In this document: piece by piece, positions 1 to 11,740 of the stretch
Numbering within the stretch: the stretch's first letter is position 1
How the letters are laid out: every line of letters begins with the position of its first letter
From: Antedon mediterranea
Taxonomy: Eukaryota; Echinodermata; Crinoidea; Comatulida; Antedonidae
NCBI RefSeq assembly: GCF_964355755.1
Contig: NC_092672.1
Location: forward strand, 26,596,501 to 26,660,500
Length of the DNA: 64,000 bases
Reading direction: 5' to 3'
Made by a program: the position numbers and the translations under genes
The notes under the pieces: generated by a model
What the model was told of the DNA's origin: nothing
What the model saw: only the letters and a program-made list of their open reading frames with translations
The model's database searches: none

Positions 1-563
1 TCGTTCCTATGGTTAAGTGAGCTGGTTTCAGGCTTGCATATGATGTAATACTTCTCTTGCAAGCATAGATTACACCGTTTGTTAACATTGGAATATGGTT
101 TACACCTCTTTATTATTCGCCATTTAATGTTATACTTTATGTTATCATCTTTTAGCTTCAAGATATACCGGCTAATCGTTGTGCTGTTTGATCAATGATC
201 ATGTTTATGAATCACACACAAAACTGACTGAGACATAGATTACATTTCTGCCATTAATCAAATTTCTTATTTAGAAAAATACTAATAGAAAATGTTGACG
301 TGTTTTAATTAAATGTGCAGTAATTGTATTAAGTAATATCTCTTTGACCTGATAAATATCATTGACGGGTGCATTTATACGTACAACCTGTCACTGTGGC
401 CTGATTTATATCAGAGAAAAATAAATATTTGACAATTATTGGACATGATTTACAACAGACTGACAGTTGGTTTTCAGTGGCATCACCAACACTAAAATAA
501 TAAATTACCTAGAAAAAATCATGTAAGTCTAACCTACTAACTAAAATTCTGTCATTTTTTTTA
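1..563. other. AT-rich 5' flank and probable intron upstream of the first SNTX-GTPase gene
   Basis: No coding segment is recognisable. The stretch ends in a T-rich tract followed by AG at about 562-563, a good splice acceptor. The sequence just after it resembles the sequence after a matching acceptor upstream of the second paralogue (about 23667), so a 5' noncoding exon probably lies further left, outside the window. Confidence 0.5.
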
Positions 564-626
564 GAAGAGAGATCACGTCATTGGATAAAGAAAGGTAAAT
601 TTGTGGTTCAGAAGAATCCAGTCAAG
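564..626 (+). other. 5' UTR part of the coding exon of SNTX-GTPase paralogue 1
   Basis: This segment follows a polypyrimidine/AG acceptor and runs to the first ATG at 627. It is clearly related to 23668-23739 upstream of paralogue 2: both hold the words AGATCAC, ATTG, ATAA, GAAAGGT and TTCAGAAG in the same order. Conservation of this noncoding block on both genes supports the acceptor and the choice of ATG. Confidence 0.55.
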
Positions 627-3600
627 ATGGCTTCAATTAAGAGTAAGGGACAAATGAGTGTATCAGCATTGGGAAGGCCATTTAGACTTGGTATGTTGTA
701 TGATTGTCGTACTGAGAAACTCATCCCTGGTATTACTCTATGGGATAATGAATTCCTTCAACACCAACTTGTTTCACAACCCCAAGAGTCAGCAAACTTT
801 ACGATACATACTGAAGAGTCTATATCAGACAAAGCCAATGCCCTTGATATTAATGCCAGCTTGAAGCTGAGTTTTCTTGGTGGTCTTATTGAGGTGTCTG
901 GTTCTGCTAAATATCTTGATGACCGCAAGTCATCCAATTACAAGGCCAGAGTATCGATGCAGTACAAGTGTACCACCAAGTTTGAGGAGTTAACAATGGG
1001 TCACCTAGGAAAGGGAAAGATCATGCACCATGATGTTTTCGAATACGGGATTGCCACTCATGTTGTGACTGGTATACAGTATGGTGGTCAGGCATTCTTC
1101 ATATTTGAAAAGCAGTTTTCTGAAAGCGAGACTTACAAGAAAGTACATGGAGATTTAATGGTTGCCATTAAAGCTCTACCGGGGATTATAGTTGATGGTA
1201 GTGCTTCTGTAGACTTGACAGAGGATCTTAAGGATAAAGTAGATGGTTTTGAGTGCACATTTTATGGAGACTTTATTCCTCCCAACAACCCTACCACATA
1301 TCTTGATGCTGTGAAGTTGTATAAGGAGCTTCCAAAACTGATGGGTGTAAAAGCAGACAAGTCAGTTCCTGTTCTCGTCTGGCTTTACCCGCTGGAAAAT
1401 TTGGATAGCAAAGCAGCTAAGTTGGTCAGAGAAATCAATGTTACTCTGATTGAAAGTGCAGAAAACACTCTAGAAGAATTACGCGACTTTGAAATAAGGT
1501 GCAGAGACCTAGCAGTATCTGACCCATGTCAAAGGTTTCCCGATATAAGACACAAAATAAACAACTTCAAGGAAATGGTAGAAGAGTATAAACTTACTTT
1601 TCAGAAGCAATTGATGCAAGTGTTACCTGATATTCGAGGAGGGAGGACAGAAGAAATAGTTTTAGCACACCTTTTAGAGAGAAGAAAAGTATCGCCTTTT
1701 GGTTATAGACACCTTTCCAAATGGGTGGAAGAAGCTGAAGCTCTCGTTCGGGTGGTTGGCACATACGTCAGTAGCATGAGTGAAATACCTTTTGCAGACA
1801 CACCTGGTGTTTTGTCAGCAACCATTTTGAACCCAAGTAACAAATATGTCATATGCTTCACAATGCGCTTGGTACAGAAAGAAGAACTACTAACAGCCAT
1901 GCAGAGTTATCTTAAGCAAATCAAAGATGCTGATTACAATTTTGATGGAGAAAATGTATTTTCAGATTCTCTTTATGATGCTCTGGCAGACACAATGGTT
2001 CAAAATTCACGCCAATTCAAAGAATTTGCCGCAGCAAATAAAGGATCAACGGGAACATATTTTATAATCCATGAAGACAAAAAGGTGCTTGAAAATCCAG
2101 GAGGTTTCACATTTCTGTATAAAGATGGAAAACTGCTTGATACAAATTTTAAGCCTCCTTCAAAGCCAGGTATACCTACATGTATTGAATCAACTCATCA
2201 TAGCATCCAGTTAGAATGGAAGGTTCCAGATCAGGGCGTCTTAAATATCACCTATTATGAAGTGTCTTATAAGCGACTTAGTATTGATGCAGATTGGACC
2301 ACAGTCTCTACTTCTAGTAAAGAATGTTCATTTACTGTAGATGATCTAAAGATTGCCTCAGTATACCTATTTAAGGTGAAGGCAATTTGCGAAGTTGGAG
2401 TTAGCAAATCTAGTCCAGTTAGCCAACCATTGACGACTCGTCCGACATGTCCTCTTAGTAAACCAGAAGTCCAGGTTCCACCAGGCCTTCATATCACTGT
2501 TACATGGAGCCCTCCTGATATAATTGCTGAAAATGTGAAGATTAAAGCGTACGAGGTTCAGTATTGCAATCTGGACACAACAGCCAAAACTGGACCTAGT
2601 AATGTAGATAAAATGACCTGGCAAAAAATGTCCGTTCAAGGCAAGACACTGGAAGCAAACCACAAAGCTATAAATAACACTATATATAGATATCGAGTCC
2701 GAGCTGACTGTGGTGATGCTGGAAAAAGCAAATATAGTCCGATAAGTGAAAATATCTGCCTAAATATTTCACCAGAAGAAATAACAAAGGAGAATATTTT
2801 GCTGAAGTCAAAGTGTGTTCACAACGGCTCACCATTATTGTATGAACTAGAATTGAAGGAGGTTGTAAGAAGAGAATCAGAAAAAATCCACAAATATGAG
2901 TTTGGAGATCATAACAGAAACACAAAAGCTACCGAAAAAGTTATTATGGTTGTAGGTGCAACGGGAGCAGGGAAGACAACCCTTATCAATGGGCTGATCA
3001 ATTATGTATTTGGTGTAAAATGGGAGGACCGTTATCGTTTTAAACTGATTCATGAACGTTTCAAAACTACACAGGCACTTTCACAGACATCGTCCATAAC
3101 TTCCTACACAATCCATCATCAGAAGGATTTCCAGGTACCCTATACGCTGACCATCATTGATACCCCAGGATTTGGTGACACATCAGGTATCAGCCGAGAT
3201 AAAGAGATAACCAAGCAAATTCACAGCTTCTTTTCTACTAAAGGAGTAGGTGGTATCGACCATATAGATGCCATAGGATTTGTGGCTCAAGCTTCATTAG
3301 CAAGACTCACACCAACACAGAAATATGTTTTTGACTCAATCTTGTCACTGTTTGGGAAGGATATTGCTGATAACATCTTTATTCTAGTCACCTTTGCAGA
3401 TGGCAAGAAACCACCAGTTATGGCAGGTATCAAGGAAGCTGAGCTTCCATATAAAGCCTACTTCAAGTTCAATAATTCTGCTTTGTTTGCTCAAAATAGT
3501 CCTGGTGGTAAGGTCGGGAAGGATGAAGAGAGTGATGAGGATGAAGAAGAGGATGGAGGATTTGATACTATGTTCTGGCAAATGGGAACAAACAGTTTCA

Positions 3601-4511
3601 AACGGTTCTTAGACAAGCTGGGAGCAATTGAGCCCAAGAGCTTGGTATTGACCAAGGGTGTCTTGGATGAGCGCAGTCAATTGGAAACATACATTGTTGG
3701 GATACAGAGTGGAATCCAAACAGGACTAAATAAACTTGAACAACTGAAGAAGGAAGATGAAGTTCTTCGTCAGCACCAGAAAGATATTGACATGAATAAA
3801 AATTTTCAGTACACAGTTGAAGAGGAAATAGCTGTTCATTATGAAATTCCATCTGGTACATACATCACCAACTGCCTAACATGCAACAGAACATGTCACT
3901 ATCCTTGTGGTATACCAGACAATAAATCTAAAAGAGAGTGTGCTGCAATGAGTGACGGTAAATGTCGGTCATGCAGAAACAATTGTCACTGGACGATGCA
4001 TAAAAATATGCAAACGAAAATTGAGCTTGAAAAGCGTGAAGTCACGAAAGATTCTGAAGATTTAAAGAAGCGTTACGAGGATGCAAAAGGTGCAAAAATG
4101 ACTGCTGAGCAAATCATGAACAAAATTGCAGAGGAATTTGAAAATGTCCAATTTAATGTTCTCGAACTGACCTATGAGGTGCGTAAGAGTCTAAATCGCC
4201 TTCAGGAAATTGCTCTAGTGCCAAATCCATTGTCATCAGTTGAATATATTGATATCCTAATCCAAAATGCAAAAGATGAAGCAAAACCAGGATGGATTGA
4301 AAATGTCCAAGAACTTCAAAATTTGAGAAAAAATGCCGAAGTTTTGAAGAATGTCGAAGATGACAATTTTCATCCGTTTCAGCAGTACAAAAGTATTCAG
4401 GATACATTACCAAGAAGTGAAAATGAAGGTACACTCAGCAGATTCAAAAAGTGGTTAAAATCCAAATTCCTTTCCGGCCCGACTCTCGACACGCTCCCAA
4501 ATAAAATGTGA
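627..4511 (+). CDS. SNTX-family MACPF-like / FN3 / GTPase multidomain protein, paralogue 1 (intact)
   Basis: A single-exon frame of 1294 aa. The upstream extension to 603 has only a GTG, and the ATG at 627 aligns with paralogue 2's start. Order (approximate residues): SNTX-type MACPF-like N-terminus 1-265 with the family's ALGRPFxLGMLYD opening; helical region 265-370; thioredoxin-like region 370-508; FN3 at 510-605 and 608-715; a P-loop GTPase with GATGAGKT at 777-784, DTPG at 845-848 and a noncanonical TFAD near 922 in place of N/TKxD; an acidic run at 966-978; a Cys/His-rich cluster at 1083-1122; then coiled coil. No signal peptide or membrane segment is visible, so a cytosolic role is inferred. 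SNTX family members include fish venom pore formers, but most animal homologues are not venom components; GTPase-fused forms resemble immune or stress GTPases. The substrate is unknown. An AATAAA overlaps the stop codon. Confidence 0.85.
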   Translation: MASIKSKGQMSVSALGRPFRLGMLYDCRTEKLIPGITLWDNEFLQHQLVSQPQESANFTIHTEESISDKANALDINASLKLSFLGGLIEVSGSAKYLDDRKSSNYKARVSMQYKCTTKFEELTMGHLGKGKIMHHDVFEYGIATHVVTGIQYGGQAFFIFEKQFSESETYKKVHGDLMVAIKALPGIIVDGSASVDLTEDLKDKVDGFECTFYGDFIPPNNPTTYLDAVKLYKELPKLMGVKADKSVPVLVWLYPLENLDSKAAKLVREINVTLIESAENTLEELRDFEIRCRDLAVSDPCQRFPDIRHKINNFKEMVEEYKLTFQKQLMQVLPDIRGGRTEEIVLAHLLERRKVSPFGYRHLSKWVEEAEALVRVVGTYVSSMSEIPFADTPGVLSATILNPSNKYVICFTMRLVQKEELLTAMQSYLKQIKDADYNFDGENVFSDSLYDALADTMVQNSRQFKEFAAANKGSTGTYFIIHEDKKVLENPGGFTFLYKDGKLLDTNFKPPSKPGIPTCIESTHHSIQLEWKVPDQGVLNITYYEVSYKRLSIDADWTTVSTSSKECSFTVDDLKIASVYLFKVKAICEVGVSKSSPVSQPLTTRPTCPLSKPEVQVPPGLHITVTWSPPDIIAENVKIKAYEVQYCNLDTTAKTGPSNVDKMTWQKMSVQGKTLEANHKAINNTIYRYRVRADCGDAGKSKYSPISENICLNISPEEITKENILLKSKCVHNGSPLLYELELKEVVRRESEKIHKYEFGDHNRNTKATEKVIMVVGATGAGKTTLINGLINYVFGVKWEDRYRFKLIHERFKTTQALSQTSSITSYTIHHQKDFQVPYTLTIIDTPGFGDTSGISRDKEITKQIHSFFSTKGVGGIDHIDAIGFVAQASLARLTPTQKYVFDSILSLFGKDIADNIFILVTFADGKKPPVMAGIKEAELPYKAYFKFNNSALFAQNSPGGKVGKDEESDEDEEEDGGFDTMFWQMGTNSFKRFLDKLGAIEPKSLVLTKGVLDERSQLETYIVGIQSGIQTGLNKLEQLKKEDEVLRQHQKDIDMNKNFQYTVEEEIAVHYEIPSGTYITNCLTCNRTCHYPCGIPDNKSKRECAAMSDGKCRSCRNNCHWTMHKNMQTKIELEKREVTKDSEDLKKRYEDAKGAKMTAEQIMNKIAEEFENVQFNVLELTYEVRKSLNRLQEIALVPNPLSSVEYIDILIQNAKDEAKPGWIENVQELQNLRKNAEVLKNVEDDNFHPFQQYKSIQDTLPRSENEGTLSRFKKWLKSKFLSGPTLDTLPNKM

Positions 4512-5390
4512 AAAATATGCTTGCTTTGTGATCATTTAAGCTTAAAATACGAAACCATTTTCTGTTTTACAGCAGTCTTTTTAAAAAAAGCTTTGCAAAA
4601 AATGAAACATGTAGGCATTATGTCTATACATAAGAGATTCTATATAATCTTGAGCAAAGAAACATAAAATCAGCAAACTGAAAAAAATTTAATCTAAAGC
4701 AAACAAATGCTTAAATTGTCAGACAATGGTTTTTGGTTATAATTAACTGTTTCTTTTGTGAAATAATTTTTTTTGTACAGAAGTGAATAACTTTAAGCAT
4801 GTTTAATTCAGATTCAGATTCAGATAACATTTATTCAGATAATAATGAATGAACATATACAAAATAGAAAAAAGATATTAAAGTGAACATAGATAAAGCA
4901 GTAATTGGTAGTCACTATTATCCCAGTCCCACAAACAAAACACATTACTAAAAATAAAAATAAACATAGAGTATATAATTATATAATTGAGGATAAACAT
5001 TACAGTATAATAACATAACTAACATCTTCTTTAATTTAATTATTTAAAATTATATTTCTATATTTTCATGATATAAATGAAATAAATACCGACATCGGTA
5101 AATGAAAAAAATATATACACATATACATACATACATACATAATTGAAAGTGATTACATTAAAAAACATGGACACTATGACAACATTTTCAAAAAAACTAT
5201 TTCTAAATAAGAAATATTTATTACAACAAACGGCGCTTGACTGTTTGACGTAACAATTTCAATTATTTTTCTTTCTTCAGAAATAATGATTTATTTTCAA
5301 TTATTTTTTTTAACAATCTGCAGTAAACATGTTGTGTAAATATAGTCTGGCCAACAAAAATATAACAATAAACTAAAATACAGTAATGAA
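4512..5390. other. 3' flank with repeat fragments
   Basis: AT-rich and without a gene. About 4694-4793 resembles 57520-57625 (shared words include TTAAATTGTC, AGACAATGGTTTTTGG and ACAGAAGTGAATA), a fragment of a dispersed repeat. About 4806-4845 holds (GATTCA)n and AACATTTATTCA, like the end of a non-LTR element in reverse. A short (CATA)n run lies near 5118-5142. Confidence 0.45.
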
Positions 5391-5939
5391 CTTGAATGTA
5401 CATATTCCAGGGTAGGGGAATTACTCCCTAAGGTCATAGTAATCCGGCCCGCATACTATACTAGGTAGGCCTATAACGATGATGCAAAATTAAAAATTAT
5501 TATTTTTCGAGCAAATTATACATTGCTTGTTAGTATTTTGTTTTAATATTTTAATAAAGAAAGAATTATGAAAATCTGACTTGTAATTTTCGGAATATAG
5601 GGTCAAAAACATCACCGTGTTTATTTAACCTCATTCAAAGAATTTCAGTAAATTATTTTTCCACGTAATGGACAATCCTTAGAGACAACGTGATTTCAGG
5701 GCATATGTGAGGAAATGTGTACGAAGTGTGTTGATTCGCGTCAGCCAATCAAAGGGTGAGAATTTAAAAATAGACTCTCTTTTCTCAGATGTACTTTGGT
5801 TCGAGCAGCATGGGCCTATAAATTAGTCGAGTATACAAATTCTCACAAACCGATGTTAATCGTAATTATACAGTTTCCTAATGATTCCGTCCTACAGGCG
5901 CGGCGCGAAAAATCAGCCAGTGTTGTTTTGATACATTAC
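5391..5939. other. Unannotated intergenic DNA
   Basis: No coding frame, RNA gene or repeat boundary could be supported here. Confidence 0.4.
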
Positions 5940-6110
5940 ACTTTTTAATTCATTCATTCATTCATAATAACATTTATTTCTTATCTTCCAAAGTAAACAA
6001 AATAACAATTTAAATATAAATAAGGAGGCAAAACCCAGAAAGTAATAACATTTGGAGGTATTAAGTATGTATACTCAATAAAAACACCAGAAATAGAAAG
6101 ATCTGGAAAA
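5940..6110 (-). mobile_element. Decayed non-LTR retrotransposon 3' end
   Basis: (ATTC)n followed by ATAATAACATTTATTT reads, on the minus strand, as AAATAAATGTTATTAT followed by (GAAT)n. This is the microsatellite-tailed 3' end usual for L2/CR1-type LINEs. No coding sequence remains. Confidence 0.4.
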
Positions 6111-7877
6111 TTTACAAAAAAACATTTAACATTTTTTTCTTTTAAACATTTACATTTTTTTTAAAGTTAAGAAAAGAAATTTTTATGATTATTGAAATAT
6201 TTCACCTCTTTTGCATGTAAAAGAATGGGAAATTACATGATATCCCCCAAATAGCAGAAGGGCGTGATTTTCAAGAAAATTGGATACATTGAAAACAATT
6301 TCAAAAAAAGGATACAGTTGAATAAAAATGTGTTAAACAATCTTTTTAGAAAGACCTTTGTTAAAAAAGAAATATGTTTGTCTAAAAGCATTCTATATTT
6401 CATTATTGTCATCGTTGTTATTAGTAGTCTTGTATTCGTTCTACTTTTATTTCTTTTGTAGACATTTTACCCACTTTCATTTATAAAATTAACATAAGCA
6501 TAATATTTACTATAATATATCTTATACATAATAATAGTGTTACCATAATTATAGTTTTCTTAAATTCATATCTTTATCTAGTTTTTATTTATTGCATTTT
6601 TTATAACAATAATAGTTTTAACTTAATGTTTGTATAATACATATGTAATAACATTTTCATTAATACCTTATATTCTTTATCTATTTTATTTTTTATATTT
6701 TATAGAAATATTTATAACATTTTCTCTTGAAATTTTCTTATACATAATTATAATTGTTTATGTGTGTTGTTCTTTTACATTTAAAAGGATAATATTTAGT
6801 TAAAAAGATAACTTATTTAATAAAATGTTATTCATATTATTATAATCACAATTTAAAATCGTTTTACTGTTCTCTGCTCCCTGTTACAAATGCTAGTTAA
6901 GTGAAGTATTGTTTGAAATTATATTTAATGCCGATGATAACTTTGTTAACATGAAATAAGGCAACTTACATACATCAGAATAGTGTTGGATTTGGATGGA
7001 ACAATTGAGTTAACGTTACCATTGTCATTTGCAAAAAATAAGAAATAAATAGGAATAATCTAGTTTTAAATCTATTCAGTTTTACAAACATTGATTATTT
7101 ACATTTAGTATGTGCCTTTTTTAACAATAATTGTATGATTTAGTAATGTACTGTTGTAACATACATTTTACGCTTTAGAAAAGAACAAATGCTTATGTGT
7201 TTCATTCCTTTAATCGATCTTTCAGATCTCCTAAAATCCCCTTATCGAATGGATGAATTATAGTATGTGTTAAGTATTCAGTGGAACATGAAATTGCAAT
7301 TTCTGTCCAGGATTCAATATACTGTAACTGCCAACATGATTTACAACCCATTGAAACTAATATTATTTGAATACTATTTTTAATATAGTTAAAACTAGTA
7401 CTAGATTAGATATTTGATTCTACTAACGAAGTAGATATGATCGATGCAATATTCAATATAGTCAAAAAGTGATCAGTATTCTATTAGACTCGGGATAATA
7501 TCCAGTTTCCTGTGCACATAATACCAGTACTGTATGAAGGACTCGGAATCAAATCGAGTGGGAGAATTCAAATAACAACACTGCGTTGCGACCGGTTAGA
7601 CATGTTCTCATGATTCAATTACATTTGAAATTGCAAAATAAACATAATTTCCAAAGTTGAAAGAGGAATAATTTTACGAAACATTATGGATTACTAAAGA
7701 ATTTAAAATCGTAAATGACGATTTTTTTAATGATTCACATGTGTACTAATCAAATTTATTTCAAGGAAATAAGAAACAATTATAAAGGAAAACTAATCTA
7801 ATATGGACTTTTGAGAAATCTATTTCTTGCGAAATTAAAATATCGAGCATGCAATATACAATAACAAACAAGAGCGC
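6111..7877. other. AT-rich intergenic DNA
   Basis: Very AT-rich with short homopolymers. The short open frame at 6264-6461 is compositionally simple and has no recognisable domain. Nothing else could be supported. Confidence 0.4.
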
Positions 7878-8338
7878 CACTGGCAGCAAAGATTGTATAG
7901 CGGCGCTACGCGGCGCAAGATAGATAACTGTTGTCAAGCCTCTATCTTATAACACTACGCGCCCAGTAAATCCATGGACGCAATTCAGGTTGACAGGTTA
8001 TTATTGTGACTTAAATGTAAATGGTTTAAATTTTGCGGTCCGCCTCGAAGTATCTGTGGTTAACCATCTTGAGGATTGATTCATGGAAAAGGGAAGAAAT
8101 TATGTAAACAAAGTAAAATAAAAGTTTCTTTGGGATCTGGACACTTTCCGATTAATTCTGTGTCTTTACATTGAAATGCTTGGTTAGACAACTTCGTTCT
8201 TTGACCGAAACATCGTACGATATTGCCTTGACAACGACTTTATTCCTGTTCAAATTTTTCCGCCGGAATGGCGTCCATGGATTACAAACGTTACCTATCT
8301 TGCGCCGCGTAGCAGCGCTATACAATCTTTGCTGGCAG
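7878..8338. mobile_element. MITE-like element with ~100-bp terminal inverted repeats
   Basis: The left end reads CTGGCAGCAAAGATTGTATA, followed by a GC-rich run ending GCGGCGCAAGATAG. The right end, on the other strand, reads CTGCCAGCAAAGATTGTATA followed by a nearly identical run. The match continues inward to a shared AATCCATGGACGC on both arms (about 7970 and 8270). The ~460-bp size, inverted ends and lack of coding sequence fit a non-autonomous DNA transposon. I could not fix a target duplication. Confidence 0.6.
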
Positions 8339-8588
8339 CAGGTCATCGACCATGATGTACTGAATTATTTCGAACATAAATGCCGAACCGGATGGAGGTA
8401 TAGTAATCTCATGCGCTCATCATTTATTACAAAATACATAATAGTACAGGCTATATGTGACATTTATCCTATGTAACCTTGAAAAAATTCTAATAAAAGG
8501 TCTTTTGGTATTTTCTTGTAGCTTTAGGTGTGAATAAATACCAAAAAATTTTTGCAGCCTTCTAGTTGCTGCGTTAGTGAGATATTGA

Positions 8589-8608
8589 GGGTCAAAGGTC
8601 AGTGACCT
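8589..8608. promoter_or_regulatory. Nuclear-receptor-like DR1/IR1 half-site cluster, first copy
   Basis: GGGTCA-A-AGGTCA (8589-8601) is a direct repeat with 1-bp spacing, and AGGTCA-G-TGACCT (8596-8608) is an inverted repeat with 1-bp spacing. These match known DR1 (HNF4, RXR/PPAR) and IR1 (FXR/EcR type) sites by sequence only. They lie inside a repeat arm, with mirror copies at 12392-12404, 8760-8772 and 12228-12240. Function is not shown. Confidence 0.3.
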
Positions 8609-9094
8609 TTTTGTGGCATTTGATGGCTCATAACTCCTCAACTCCTGGGTTTAAAAAGACAAATGTGGTGTCTACATCTATGTTTTAGTGGTCAAACAAC
8701 AAAATAAAGTTTTTGCAAATTTCAGGTTACTTGTGCCATTGGTCAGATAGTCGGGTCAAAGGTCATTGACCTTTATTCATTAATAACTAATGCTAGTCTA
8801 GGACCTGGGTAAGATTTATATGCATTCAATTTAGGAGAGAATATCTCAACTGTTATAGGATAATTAGACCCCAAGGAACAACATGGGATATGTGCCAAAT
8901 TCGCTATTGGGGCAAACATGCCCAAAATCGGGGTCAAAGGTTAAAAATGTGTGGTTCTTATATCTCGACAACCACTTGTAATACAGATTTGCTTTTGGTG
9001 TCAAATTGCTCAGAATATACATATTTATATTCAGTCTAACACAACTTTTACCCCAAAAAATGACCGGAAATGCTTTTACTGACCTTTGACCAAA

Positions 9095-10488
9095 CTTACT
9101 TACTTAATGTCTTAAGTGGGTGCCATGATAATTTGTCTCCACACATCTCTATCAAGCATGCTCTTTCTCAGTTCACTCAGGTCTAGTTTGGTATCTTTCA
9201 ACAGAATGTCAAGCCAAGTCAGTTGAGGTCTTCCCACTTTCCTTTTCTCTTCTGGTTCCCAAAGGAGAACTCTTGAGGCAGGCTCAGAGCTTCTCATAAC
9301 ATGACCGGCCAGGCCCATGCGACGTCTTTGAATGATGTTCTATTGCTGATCCATCCAGTGCGAGAGTTATAGAAGGTGATGAGGGGTTTAAATGTATGAA
9401 TTGGGTCTTCTTGATGTTTAAGTATAAACCTATACCTTGTGTGGCTTGTTGAATTCTGTGCAGTAGATTTTCGGCAGCATGTATGGAATCTTCAAGAATG
9501 GCGATGTCATCGGCAAAGTCCAGGTCTGGTAGTACTTCAGCTGGATGTCTTCTACTACGCCTACGGTGGAGGTTGAGACCGTCTGATGATGTAGTTGCTG
9601 ATCGCATTGCGTAGTCAAGGCAGACAATAAACAAGAATCGAGCAAGAGGGTCTCCTTGAAGTACGCCAGAGTCGATGTTGAAGCAATCAGTCTCACCATC
9701 TGGAGTCAGGACAACTGCTGATGTATTGATATACATTACTCTGATGGCTTCTACAATTTTATGAGGGAAGCCGTATGCTAAGAGGATCTTCATCATGATG
9801 TTGCGATTGATGGAATCAAAGGCTTTGCGAAAGTCAATAAAGATAATGACTGCCTCCTTGTGATGGTTCTTACCTCTTCAACAATTCTCCTCAGTGCAAG
9901 AATGTGGGTAGTTGTTGATCGAGCCTGACGAAAGCCATTCTGGTTGGGGAGTAGATCTTCATTAATCACAGGACGTATCCTATTTAAAATCAGACGATTG
10001 TAGATCTTTGCAGCCAATTGTGATAATGAAATACCCCTGTAGTTATCTGGTTTTGAAAGATCACCTTTTTTCGGGATAGGAACGATCCCAGAAATTCCCC
10101 ATTCTGATGGCCTGTTTCCGTCAAGAGTTTGATTGCAGAAAGGAGTGAGAGCTTTCTGGGTGCCAGGTAATTTCCATATTTCGATGGGAAGACCGTCAAG
10201 ACCAGGTGCTTTGCCAGATTTCATCTGTTTGCAGGCAATTGACACCTCAGCCTCGGAGAACTTCTCGGAGCTTATCTGGTGGTTGAAGTTGAAGATTTTT
10301 GCAGATATCCATGTCATCTACCACTGAAGTCTTCACCGATAGTAGTTTGTGGAAGTGAGTTTTCCATGCTAGAAGACGATCCTCTCCCATGATGCAAGAA
10401 CTTTGAGATCTCTTCCCTGAGAGTTGTTTGACAAGTTGCCATGCAGATCTTAAGCTATTGGCCGATGCTGGTTGATCGAAAAAATGAC
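9095..10488 (-). mobile_element. Non-LTR retrotransposon (LINE) fragment, 5'-truncated, minus strand
   Basis: Broken frames on the minus strand read, in order: 10501-10247, 10317-9793 with the RT fingers (SGKAPGLDGLPIEIWK, PKKGDLSKPDNYRGIS, NQNGFRQARST), 9796-9284 with the palm (LQGDPLA and the catalytic LDFADDIAIL), and 9318-9112 with a C-terminal GHVMR...GRPQLTW tail. The 3' end carries an (AAGT)n tail at 9099-9112. It sits inside the left arm of the surrounding inverted repeat, flanked by TGACCAAA-like words that may be a target duplication. The endonuclease is absent and frameshifts make it inactive. The clade is uncertain. Confidence 0.75.
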
Positions 10489-10639
10489 AAAAAAAAAACA
10501 CATTTTCGGGTTAAATTATTCTTTAAAATGTCAATGGACACACTGTATGGTATAAAATGGAAACATATACAATATGCTACCCATTGCTACCCAACTTGTA
10601 TTGAAAATTTTTAATTAGGAATATGACTTTATGGAAAAT

Positions 10640-11740
10640 GTGCATAATTGACTTCAGTATTTAGAATTATTATTAATTTATCTTTATCAACTGGTACGAC
10701 CTTTCCTGATGATTTGAAGTTGGGTCTAGTTACATTTATTTTAAAGAAGCCTTCACTGGATCATACTTGCATGGCAAATTTTCATTCTATTTCTAATGTC
10801 ACTTTCTTATCTAATAGATCCTTGAGAAATGCGTTGCTTTAGATCTCATACATTTTCTTGACGACAATAATCTGTTCGACCCTCTTCAACCAGCACCACA
10901 GTACAGATTCAGCCATTCTCAAGGTGCATAATGATATTATTTTAGCTCTGGATAAAGGTAATTGTCTTTTTTCTGTGTACCTCGACCTGTCGGCAGCTTC
11001 TGATACCATGGACTATTCCATTCTTATTGCAAGACTCTCGTCTATTGGTATCCGTGGATCTGCTCTAAATTGGTTCAAGTCATATTTGTCTTCTATAGGA
11101 AGCAGCAGGTCCAGATTGGTAATGTCAATCCACCTATCGACCTGAAATGCGGTGTTCCTCAAGGATCAATACTGGGTCCAGTATTGTTTTTAGTTAACAT
11201 CTCGCCCATGAGTGATATCATTAAGAGACATTGTGTCCAATATCATGTGTACGCAGATGATACACAACTGTACATCAGCTTTAATCCAGCAGAGTTTAAT
11301 GAGGCGAAGTCGGTTATCGAAGCTTGTGTTGTTGATGTTCTGTTCAGGATTGGCTAACTAAAAACATGCTGTTTTTAACCCTGGTAAAACAGAAATCTTA
11401 TTTCTTTATTCAAAACACTTCAAGAAATTGGCCATTGCTAGAAACATCAATCACATCATCGTTGGAGGTTAGATATATCGGAGTTGTATTTGACTCAGCA
11501 ACGATTATGTCCAGACATATCAACAACATTAGTAAATCTGATACCTACCACCTTCGTAACATAAGATCAATTCGCAAATCCTTAACCCACTCCTCGCTTA
11601 TTAAACTTGTCCATGCACTAATAACATCACGGTTAGACTACTGCAATGCCATTTTGTTTGGTCTACCAAATAAAGAACTTAATAAACTACAACTAAGTCT
11701 TTCCTTTTTTATACCAAATATTTCATTACAACGCTAGAAT
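10640..11740 (+). mobile_element. Decayed LINE reverse transcriptase remnant (L2/CR1/jockey-like), plus strand
   Basis: Three frames must be read to follow the RT: a degraded front (PDDLKLGLVTFILKKPS near 10710), a palm (VYLDLSAASDTMDYSILI near 10980), then GVPQGSILGPVLFLVNIS and YADDTQLYI near 11150-11280, and a thumb region to 11737 (LVHALITSRLDYCNAILFG). The YADD core is kept but frameshifts and stops break the gene. It occupies the space between the arms of the surrounding inverted repeat. Confidence 0.7.

Noticed and set aside
603-626. Eight-residue N-terminal extension of the first SNTX-GTPase frame
   Set aside because: It begins with GTG, and the region aligns with the noncoding 5' UTR of paralogue 2; the ATG at 627 fits the family start.
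6264-6461. Possible small hydrophobic protein (65 aa)
   Set aside because: Low-complexity AT-rich DNA, no Kozak support, no homologous features; a hydrophobic end is expected from T-rich codons.
7540-7610. tRNA-like word cluster (GACCGGTTAGAC, ACTCGGAATCAAATCG)
   Set aside because: A and B boxes are too poor and their spacing does not fit a tRNA or SINE head.
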